From Desmodus rotundus (taxonomy: Eukaryota; Chordata; Mammalia; Chiroptera; Phyllostomidae): DNA of 64,000 bases. Position 1 is the stretch's first letter. Each line of letters opens with the position of its first letter. The position numbers and the translations under genes were made by a program. Under the pieces are notes generated by a model. That model did not search any database, was not told the origin of the DNA, and saw only the letters and a list, made by a program, of their open reading frames with translations. This document shows, in pieces, positions 56,101-64,000 of this stretch. The DNA lies in assembly GCF_022682495.2 (NCBI RefSeq), contig NC_071389.1, positions 98,187,951 to 98,251,950 on the forward strand, read 5' to 3'.

Positions 56101-56402
56101 CAACATCACAGGCCATGCCCACTGTCAGTAGGGCGTTAGAGCAGGCATGTCTCTCTGATGGACAGGGTGGGCCCTGCAGCATTCTCAGACCCAATGCGGG
56201 ACCCAGTGCAGGCAGCCTGGGCAGTGGCCATACCTTCTCTCCCACAGTCAGGTACGACCTCAACAACCCAGCCAAGCACGCCAAGCTGGACTTCCTCAAC
56301 AACCTGGCCACCGGCCTGGTTTTCATCATCGTTGTGGTCAATATCTTCATTACTGCCTTTGGTGTCCAGAAGCCTGTACTGGACGTGGCACCCCGGCAGT
56401 AG
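47046..56402 (+). CDS. NINJ1: Ninjurin-1, three coding exons (47046-47120, 55225-55450, 56248-56402)
   Basis: Small plasma-membrane protein, first known as a homophilic adhesion molecule of injured nerve and later as the protein that oligomerises to rupture the plasma membrane during lytic cell death. The predicted protein is 151 aa; human NINJ1 is 152. The start has a strong context (GCCGCACCATGG) and the N-terminus is MDSVPEEYELNG. Residues about 26-37 (PPRWGRSQPINV) cover the adhesion segment and are one residue shorter than in human. Residues about 44-72 form the amphipathic helices, including the conserved KKSAAESMLDIALLMANASQ. Two membrane segments lie at about 76-100 (VPLVVLISISLVLQICVGVL) and 117-139 (LVFIIVVVNIFITAFG). 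All splice sites are GT-AG. The frame is intact and very highly conserved. Single-copy here; assignment is firm. Confidence 0.97.
52389..52620 (+). repeat. CA/TG microsatellite region
   Basis: A (CA)10 run at 52389-52408, followed by about 200 bp of TGTGTG, TATACA and CATGTG-rich sequence. Cys/Tyr/Val-rich open frames across it are artefacts. Confidence 0.85.
54128..54680 (-). mobile_element. Family B solo LTR in NINJ1 intron 1
   Basis: 553 bp bounded by TGACGCGGAT and GTTCCCTACA on the plus strand and flanked by ATCAAC at 54122-54127 and 54681-54686, an exact 6-bp duplication. On the minus strand it starts TGTAGGGAAC and carries AATAAATGAGG. It is antisense to NINJ1, as usual for intronic LTRs that persist. 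Confidence 0.93.
54690..54815 (+). mobile_element. L1 3' UTR remnant
   Basis: GGGTGGGGTGGAGGGATGGG...GCAGACAATTGTAACTGAAT then an A-rich tail, matching the end of the plus-strand L1 at 11580-11680. Confidence 0.7.
55225..55450 (+). CDS. NINJ1: NINJ1 coding exon 2
   Basis: 226 bp from CCACCCCGC to CTGG, acceptor ACAG and donor GTATGT. It encodes residues 26-100 and the first base of codon 101, covering the adhesion segment, amphipathic helices and first membrane segment. The intron after it (55451-56247) holds a MIR near 55855-55980. Confidence 0.96.
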
Positions 56403-56409
56403 GGCTCAG
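56248..56409 (+). CDS. NINJ1: NINJ1 exon 3, ending the coding region
   Basis: Acceptor CTCTCCCACAG. The coding part runs to TAG at 56400-56402 and covers the intracellular loop, the second membrane segment and the C-terminus (GVQKPVLDVAPRQ). Seven bases after the stop, GTGAGT at 56410 is a consensus donor, so the rest of the 3' UTR lies in another exon. Confidence 0.93.
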
Positions 56410-57365
56410 GTGAGTTGTGAGGGCCAGCCTGGGCACTCCACCCCACCACAAGCCTGCCCCCAAACCCTGCTGGCCACTGACCCATGAGCAGGGCTGGGGG
56501 CTTGGGGAGCCCCCTTGACCTTGTGTCTGCTCCTGCTTGGGCTTCATGGGGTGGGCATCCCAGCTGCACATTCCACACTACACAGCCCTCACCCTTGCTC
56601 ACAAAGGCTGAGTACCTGCAAAAGTCACCTTGCTGGGGAGCAGGAGCCAAGGGAGGCCAGGTGACCCTCATAACATGCTCAGCGAAGCAGCCCCTACTGT
56701 GTGGAGCCAGTGGGCTCAGACAGGCTCAGACAGGCACCCTGAGTGTGGCAAAGGCAGATACAGAAGGTCACCAGAATTCAACACTCTGCTGAGCTTGATG
56801 TTATCAACCAGGCCTTGAGGCACCAGTGTCTTACATTTGGGACCCTGTCCAGGGTTCCCAAATGTAAGGACACCAGAGATCCATGTGACCTGTGGCCCAG
56901 TGGTCATGCCTCAGGCCTGCCCCAGAGGAAGGGTGGATATCACTAACAGACAACTGTTTATCCCTAGGGATGTCCTATGGGAGAATGACAACCCCACCGA
57001 ACCATCTGGATGCCAGCTTGCCCCCTCATTCATGGCATGACAACCAGACCATTAATTGCCCAATGTATGCCCCAAATACACCCTGACTCTTCCTAAGCAT
57101 CAGTCCTTTGGTATGATTCCCCTGCCAGTCCCTGCTCTCTGGGGTCACCCAGCAGAGTGTGCTGGGGCCAGGCCACTAAATCCTCACAGTGACCCAGGAG
57201 GGAAAACTGAGATTTGCCTAGATCAGAATTGGGACCTTTTGGAGTCAGAGTGGTCCTGACACTTTGTGGACTGGTCATAGGACACATCACTAAGGCAGAG
57301 TCACCAGAATGGCACCTGGGCCCCACTGGCCTGGGCTGCCCTCACACCTCTCCTCTCCTTTGCAG

Positions 57366-57842
57366 TGGCCTGGAAAGCTGCCTCACCCTTGGGGCCCACC
57401 TGCCTACATGCGGCGGTCCCTGAAACCATCAAAGCCAGGACTGGACTAGAGGATACTTGGGCCAGTGTGAGGCCTGCTCTGTGCTTGGCTGCTATTCCTC
57501 CTGGGGCAGGGACAGTGAGGTCCAGCAAGGCCCAGAGGGCAGAATTGGAGATCCCCAAGAAGGGTCACAGCCAGCACAGACACACAGCAGGCCTGAGGAC
57601 GGGCATCAAGCAGCCAGGGCCAGCCTTAGTCTCAGGATGTTCTCAGAGGGACGAGGAGATGCTCCCCTCAGCCAATGCACCCCTTGGGAGACCCATGGCC
57701 TCTGCCATTCCTGACCCAGGCCCCTGCCATGGCTGTGAGCCCTGCATATACCTTCCACCAGCAGTGACTGGGTAGGGTGTGGGGCCTGAGCCCTACTTTT
57801 CTAAGCACAAATGACCAATAAAATGGATGCTTCTTCTGTGCA
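57366..57842 (+). other. NINJ1: NINJ1 exon 4, 3' UTR
   Basis: Acceptor CTCTCCTTTGCAG ends at 57365, after a 956-bp intron. About 0.48 kb of non-coding exon runs to the polyadenylation region. The human gene also has a fourth, non-coding 3' exon. Confidence 0.8.
57817..57822 (+). terminator. NINJ1: NINJ1 polyadenylation signal
   Basis: AATAAA in GACCAATAAAATGGATGC, followed within about 20 bases by a T/G-rich stretch (CTTCTTCTGTG). Cleavage is expected near 57840. Confidence 0.8.
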
Positions 57843-58063
57843 GCTTCCAGCACCACTGTCCCTCCCCTGGGCCTGGCTTTGCACTGCACCCTGAGCCCCA
57901 GCCTGTGCTGGCCTCCCTCCCCACACAGAGCAGCCATGGGGACATGCTGTCATTTCCTGGCCTTCTCCAGAATTGTGAGCTTGGGCAGCTCCTTGGTGCC
58001 TGATGTCTTGGGTCAGATATTCAGGCTGAGACCAGAGTTTTGGGTCTCCAGTGCCCAGTGTCT

Positions 58064-58069
58064 TTTATT
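58064..58069 (-). terminator. Candidate minus-strand polyadenylation signal
   Basis: The minus strand reads AAGTAAAAAAATAAAAGACACTGGGCACTGGAGAC, an AATAAA in a typical 3'-end setting. It would end a convergent gene about 0.2 kb downstream of NINJ1. In human the neighbour in this position and direction is CARD19, but I see no CARD19 exon in the window. Weak call. Confidence 0.3.
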
Positions 58070-58099
58070 TTTTTACTTCAGAGCACAGAAGAATGGTTC

Positions 58100-61075
58100 T
58101 AAGAGCTCCCAGTAGCCCAGCCCAGAGGCTGCTTGGTAGGGAGTCCCACAATGGCCATCATTTGCTGTATTGGGAGCCTGCCCGCAGGTGTCACGTCCCA
58201 CCCAGCTGGGGCTCCGGTGAGTGGCACACACTCTGCTGTTAAAAACTTCAGTTGCACCCTGCCAGAAATGGGTTCACTGACCCGACCATACGTGATGACC
58301 AGGTCAGAAGAGCAGCCCGGACACAACCTTGCTGTCTACACAGCAGACTCATCCATGCGTTGCCAGGCTTTCCACTAGCTCATTTGTAGCAGGACAGAAC
58401 AAAACCCCAAGGTCCTGCCCCTTGCTCTGGTTCAGGGACTCCCAGGTACTTCCTGGGATCTGGTTCAGGTGGGGCATTTTTAAGGTGACTGGCTCTGGGT
58501 GCCTATGTCAGGGCTGGGGGTGGGTATGGCTGGTCCCCATGTCAACTTTGGGGTCAGAAGCCAAGACTGGACCTTCTGCAGAAGTTAAGGGAAGAATGGC
58601 AGGCAGGATGAACTATTGGGGAAGCTCCCTCCATGGCATCTCCAGATGTCACCCCTACTATCCTCAGGACACTTAGCCTGGTGAGCCCTGACCAGCCCCT
58701 CAGGAAAAGTTCCAGCACCCGGTTCACCATTTCCTTCAGCCCACATGCTGCCTGTCTTCCCGTGATACCCACAGCTGTGACCCACCCCCATGTGGTGCTC
58801 AGCACTGCCCTTCAGTCCTGCCTAGTGGGCCAAGGAGAGTAGGGCTGGTGCCAGGTAGGCTGAGACCCTGCAGAGACCCCCAAGGGCCAGATGCTGTCTC
58901 TGGGGGGTTGGCCCGTCTGGAGGGTCCTTACACCTGACTGGAATCCACAGCTCCCTCTATTCACCCCAGAGGCCTCTAGGACCTGAACCCTCACTCTCTG
59001 CCCCTTATCTCCTCCACCATGACCCCTGCTGCCTTACCCCCTCATCTCCTTGAGGTGGCAGTCCTGGCCACATCTGGTACCCTCCAAAAGCTTGGGATAC
59101 CTGGGAACCCCTGTGGCCTTTGTCCCTCCTCCCCCTCTCCCCATCATTTCTCCACACCCATCTGAGCCTGGGGTAGCTCTGACACCCTGTTCCCTTAAGA
59201 TGTTCAGGTGACCCTGCCATCTGGTCTGTGGAACTGAAAGATCAGCTTGGCACAAAATGATGGGTAAACAGAAGTGCTTGTGGGTGAGACATCCAGGCCT
59301 GGGCTTTGCTTTTAAATACTCCAGGAATAAGCATAGAAAATGATGATAGAGGGTTGAAGAAGTACTGGTAACTACAGAGTTGGCGCCACAGGGTGATTCT
59401 GCTCTGGTGAGTGAGTGCCCCATAAAGAGGGTTTTTAAAGGTGAGTCCATGTGGGATGAGGTCCAGGAAGAAGCAAGTGGGCAGTGGGTGGACACATTTC
59501 TGGCTGGCGGGGCAGGTATAAAGCTGTGCAGGGAGCCAGGCTCTGGAGTGGTGGTGAGGAGGTTCTCAGACTCATGCCACCTCTCTTGCTGTCACTGAAC
59601 CCACATTACCTTCCCTTCTTGCTTTTTGACAGGAAGCAGCAGGTGGTCAGGCTCCCAGCTATGAACTGCCCCAGCCCCTGGCCCTTGGCCCAACCTATCT
59701 GGTGTGCCTTGCTGCATCCCCTTTGCCCCTGCTCCTAGCCATCCCAGTATGTCCAGAACAGTGTCTGCCCCCCCGCCCAAGCCCAGCTCTACCCAGGGTC
59801 TGGCACAGGTGGACTCCACCTGCACCTTGTTTCTGGGGTGGCCTGAAGTGGTCTGTGGTGTGGCTGGGCAGCAGCCACGAGGGAGAAATGCCAGCCTGTG
59901 TGCTGGTCTTATGAGGCAGCCCCTCAGATGTGGCCAACAGATGGCTTGGCATCTCCTTTAGACATGACCAGAAGTCTGCCCGTACATAGCCTGGAAGAGA
60001 CAGCTCCAGATGGTTGGACAGAGTACTGGGCCACCAAACCAGCCTGGCTTCCATGGGTGCTGTGGGCATCGGGGACAGGTTGGGGTGCGCTTCCCAGCCC
60101 CAGCAGCCCCATCCCAAGGTGCCTTCACCAGACACACATGATGACACCTCATCCCCCCACCCACTAGCTCCCAGGTTCAAACCTCAACTGTCACTCTGGC
60201 ACCCTGACCCCTCACTCCACATATGTCCTCATGTTGGGCCTCAAAATATTCTGCCATTTTCTGGGGATGGAGCTCAGCCCTTAGGTCCTTCTCATAGACC
60301 CTCCAACTCCCCTCCTCTACTGGTCACTGTCACAGGGAGCCATGGGTTTACTTGGCTTTTAGTACTATGAGCTGGCCTCACCACCATGTCCCCCTCGCCC
60401 TTGTTTGAGGCCCACCCATGCTTGCCATGCTGGCCTAAGACCAGGGCTGCCCCCCAAGAAGGAAGTCTCCCCAAGCGCAGAGGGGTTCTACCCGAAATGG
60501 GGGAGGTAGGCCTCATTCATGCCTGTGCTTCTACTTACAGGACCTTGGTCTGGCCTGGGTCTTCCACCAGATGCCACCACCCATGGCCTGTGTCCTTAAC
60601 ACTGTGTCCAGCATACAATAAGTACTCACTAAGTGTCTACAGCATTTGCTCACTCATCCATGTGTGCTGAGGCCCAGTGCAGGACAGAGCAGGGCCAGCT
60701 GCCCTGATACGACAACTCTCAGGGTTTTCTCCTGGGCCCTAACACCCTACTCCTGCCCAACTCCCTCCCACCCTGCGCCCCCACCCTGAAGCTCAGCTTC
60801 ATCCTCCCAGGAGTACATCAGAGACCCTGAGAGTGAGCAAGGGGCTTGAGGAGCAAGAAGATGCAAACGTGGAGGTGGGGGGATGTCATGGAGGGACACA
60901 CACAGAGAAGAGCATTTGGGGAGGTCTCAAGAATGATGCTTGATGTATGATGACAGGACGGAACCTTGCAGAAGATAAGTCCTGAAAGCTTGTGACTTTG
61001 GCCTGGATTTGAGCCTGGGCTGGTCAGGTGAGGGAGGGAACTGTCAGGTGAGGAGGGGAGATTGTATGTTTAACC
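58100..61075. other. Downstream intergenic sequence, no gene recognised
   Basis: GC-moderate, largely unique-looking DNA. Overlapping open frames on both strands are short, not supported by splice signals I can tie together, and match nothing I know. It could hold the 3' UTR or introns of a minus-strand neighbour. Confidence 0.4.
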
Positions 61076-61079
61076 TTCT

Positions 61080-61295
61080 TACTGTAAAAGATAGATGATG
61101 ATGGAGGAATGGACCAAGAAATGATCGATTAATTGATTGGTAGGTAATACATTGATAGATGATAGATGGATGATAAATGGATGGATTTAGGGAGATAATT
61201 AATTGAATACTTGATCAACAAGAGAAAAGATAAATGGATAAAGGAGAGATGATAGGTGATAGATTAACAGATAATTGATAGATGATGGACAGATA
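61080..61295 (+). repeat. Degenerate GATA/GATG repeat
   Basis: Repeated GATAGATG, GATGGATG and GATAATTGATAG-like tetranucleotides, imperfect, about 215 bp. Confidence 0.8.
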
Positions 61296-61299
61296 GGAA

Positions 61300-62595
61300 T
61301 GGGGTGACTAAGTAGCTATGTACCAGTTAAAACATGGGCAGGGCCCCTCCATCCCTGGGGAGCTGGTATCTCCTCAGGCTCAGGTCCCCTGCATGCAACC
61401 CAATACACCACAGTTAATTCCTGCCCAGTTCAAACCCTGGATGTGTCCCCTAAGTGTGGGTCACTCTACAGGCTTCCCTCACCTGCCTCTTCATCATCAC
61501 CATCCACATTTGAGACCCTGGCCCACTTGACAGGTGCTGAGGAAGGAGGAGGAAGGACAGGACAGGTCAGGCGCTCCTCCTCACCCCCAGGAGGTGACAG
61601 CCAGACAGGGTGAAGCCAGCGAACTGAGAAGGTGACCATTTGCTTCCACATCTGCCACACTCACCTGCCCCTTTTCCTCCCTGCTCCCTCAGGTGCCTTC
61701 CAACCGCCTTTAATTGATTTTAATTCCTTTTTTCTCATGGCATTACTTTTAAAAATCAGGAAGCTAAATGTTTTAATGTTTTTCTTCTTTCTCAAGGATT
61801 TATTTCAGGAGTAAACTAAGTACGCTGCTGGGTCTATGTGGCACAAGGAGCTGCCCCAGGGCATCAGAGCCCCTTCCTAGCGCCCCAGCCCCTGCTCTTT
61901 GTGTCCTCTCAGCTGGGAGATGGGCTCAGTCTGCCTCCAGGTGGGATAAAAATCAAGCGTCCCAGCTGCCACTTGGCCAGTGCTGAGGAAGGGCCTCCAG
62001 TCCCTAAAAGGGGTCCCCTTCTTGCTCCTACTGTAGAGGTAACCTGACCTAAGCTCCAGCAGGCAGGCCTTGGAGCAGGACAGGCCCATCTAGATTTTCG
62101 TCTCCTGAGCCCCCTCCAAGTCCAACCCCTCACAGATACTCATCTGTGAGACTGTGGGTCCCAGGGCCCATCTGGCAGGGGCCTGACCTAGGGCCTAGGT
62201 CAGGCCTGGGGTTCGTGCAGAAATCGGGGCGGGGGGGATACAGGGGAACATGGCTGGGCAGGGTTTCCTCTGAGCTCTGCCTCAGAGTGCTGACTTGTGG
62301 AAACTATAAATACCACCCCCAATTCCAGCAGAGTCAGCGCCCCCTGCCTGGACCCCGTGCCTGCAGAGTCAACACCACCCTCTTGCCAAGGGGAACCCTG
62401 AATTGTGCAAGATGCAGCTGCATTCCAGGCTTGAAAACATGAGCTCATGTCATACACAGCTTGTGACCATATCTCTCCTGGGCAAGAGTAACTGGAACCC
62501 AAACTCCTTCCCTCACAGGCACAGTCATCAATCACATACATGCCCTCCTTCATAGTACCCTGCTCCCAACACATACACCAACTCCTCACACTGAT
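61300..62595. other. Intergenic sequence, no gene recognised
   Basis: Nothing identified beyond short open frames. A TTTAATTGATTTTAATTCC-like AT-rich patch lies near 61710-61800. Confidence 0.35.
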
Positions 62596-62599
62596 GGGT

Positions 62600-63282
62600 C
62601 ATGGTCATTGACATCAACACAAACAGGAATCCCCAATTTGGGGTACAGCGTAGAAGGAAACTTTATTGAGTGCAAACAACTAAATTATCAAGCATGGTTG
62701 TTAGGCCCTGGGGTGAAGTGGCCCTGGGGAGGACAGCTCTGCTCTGCTCAACTCTGGTCTGGTGAGATATCTTGGGTGTTTCATCTTTGGTGTTTCAACT
62801 CCATCCAGAGAAAAGCAATCTTTAGTTGAAAGGGAAAGTGTAACCCAGAGGCAAGCTGACTTATATAGATAGAAGTCCCCACCACTAGTCCTTGATTGGT
62901 CTGTCTTCATTTAAATAAGGACTCCAAATCCTTGCAGTTCGATTGGTCCAAAGGCACTGTACTGATTGGTCAGAATGGAGCCTCTTTGGTCAGTGAAGAA
63001 GCTGATGGGAATATAGCTGCACAGCTCCAACTTGATGAGGAAAGTCCCAGTCCAATTTGTTGAAATAGGATTCCAGGAACTACTTTCCAAGGGCTCACTT
63101 AGATGGCAGAAACAGTGCAGGCAGGCAGTTCAGAGTAAAGGCTTCTCCACAAAGTGAAGTTTGTGTGAGAGATGCCGTGTGGAAATGGCTGCTAGGCTCT
63201 ATTTTTCAACTTTGAGCCCAGTTAGTCAACAGGAGTCCTAAGTCTTAGCAGGTATCTTCTCTCAGAATCCACAACATCCTAC
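62600..63282 (-). mobile_element. Probable solo LTR of a gamma-type ERV
   Basis: On the minus strand the order is: TGTTGTGGATTCTGAG start; three CCAAT boxes (GACCAATC; plus-strand GATTGGTC at 62894, 62941 and 62964); a TATA box (ATCTATATAA, 62861-62870); then AATAAA (62662-62667). This is the U3-R layout of an LTR. No target duplication was found, so the ends are approximate. A host promoter is the alternative. Confidence 0.6.
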
Positions 63283-63480
63283 TCATACACTCCCTCACAC
63301 ACCGTCCCTCACAACTGTCATCACACTTCGCTTCACACACCCTCCTCCACTCTCTCACACACACTCCCTTATACACCTTCCCTAATTCCTGCCCTCACAA
63401 GTTCCTTCATATACTCCTGCCCTCACACACCTTACCTCTTACATGCTCACTCACAACATCCCTCATGCACCTCTTCCCCA
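63283..63480 (+). repeat. CT/CA-rich simple tract
   Basis: Imperfect repeats of CTCACACAC, CTCCCTCACA and CCCTCACAAG over about 200 bp. Confidence 0.7.
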
Positions 63481-63595
63481 CATACCTTTGATAATGGAAG
63501 CTCTCTCCCCACCCGACAACCTCTCCAAGCCTCTGCTCAGCTTTGGAGGTGGATAAGGCATTCCAACACTGTGGTAGCCATGATGAGGAACTACA

Positions 63596-64000
63596 GTCAT
63601 GCGTCCCTTAAGGACAGGGACCCATTCTAAGAAATATCTCATTAGGTGATTTCATCATTGTGTGAACATCACAGAGTGCACTTACATAAACTTGGGTGAT
63701 ACAACCTGCTACACACCTCGTCTGTACGGTATAGTCTATTGCTCCTGGGCTACATACCTGGACACCACGTCACTGTACTGAATACTGTAGACAACTGTAA
63801 TACATGGTAAGTACTTATATATGTGAATATAGAAAAGGTACAGTAAAAATACGGTACCCTTGTATAGGGCACTTGCCGTGAATGGAGTTGTTCTGGGTGA
63901 GTCGGTGAGTGAGTGGTAAGTGAAACTGTGTACACTACTGTGTACTTTATAAACACTATATACTCAGGCTATACTAAGTTTATAAAAAATATTTTCTTCA
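63596..64000 (+). mobile_element. Mammalian DNA-transposon-like interspersed repeat (partial)
   Basis: Begins TCATGCGTCCCTTAAGGACA and continues through AGGTGATTTCATCATTGTGT, ACACACCTCGTCTGTACGGT and GGTACAGTAAAAATACGGTA, a sequence I recognise as a common mammalian non-autonomous DNA repeat. I am not certain of the subfamily name. It appears to run off or decay at the window edge. Confidence 0.6.

Noticed and set aside
61080..61295. CRISPR-like or satellite array
   Set aside because: It is an imperfect GATA/GATG tetranucleotide tract without spacer structure.
57850..64000. CARD19, expected next to NINJ1 by human synteny
   Set aside because: No exon of it could be recognised; at most its 3' end might be hinted at by a minus-strand AATAAA.

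Overview
This window reads as mammalian nuclear DNA, most likely from a bat. The main evidence for a bat is a set of tRNA-derived SINEs of the VES type, with their tRNA-like end and tails rich in GAGAGAAACATCAA-like sequence. Young L1 and half-L1 (HAL1-like) elements and betaretrovirus-like ERVs also occur. The only protein-coding host gene I can recognise is NINJ1 (ninjurin-1). Everything to its left (0-45 kb) is accessory, repeat-driven and apparently subtelomeric.

Layout. 1-1150: very CpG-rich tandem repeat containing a strong CTCF-like motif. 1.2-4.7 kb: a diverged subtelomeric repeat with a period of about 450-480 bp, with a degenerate (CCCTAA)n tract embedded at 1885-2681. The CCCTAA orientation is what a chromosome end to the left would give. 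4.7-11.7 kb: a plus-strand L1 cut by two solo LTRs with exact 6-bp target duplications. 11.9-13.6, 28.4-29.4 plus 36.3-37.1, 41.2-42.8 and 43.4-45.4 kb (inverted): four diverged copies of one unannotated unit of about 1.5-2 kb. 17.2-27.6 kb: a broken betaretrovirus-like provirus with paired LTRs and a 6-bp target duplication. It carries a HAL1 insertion in gag and is chimeric, because a second LTR family lies inside its 3' part. 29.4-36.3 kb: an essentially full-length minus-strand L1 with a 15-bp target duplication. 37.7-39.9 kb: a second HAL1 element.

45.9-57.9 kb: the NINJ1 locus on the plus strand. It has a GC-box promoter and CpG island, three coding exons (151 aa) with consensus splice sites, and a fourth exon that holds only 3' UTR and ends at AATAAA. 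Intron 1 (8.1 kb) carries ancient MIRs, a CA/TG microsatellite, an LTR and an L1 tail. 57.9-64 kb: unique-looking sequence, a GATA/GATG repeat, a probable minus-strand solo LTR, a CT/CA-rich tract and a mammalian DNA-transposon-like repeat.

All L1, HAL1 and retroviral reading frames are broken. None looks able to encode a complete set of proteins. No bacterial-type features (operons, CRISPR, RBS) are present. Boundaries given to the base are those fixed by target-site duplications or splice sites; other repeat boundaries are approximate.
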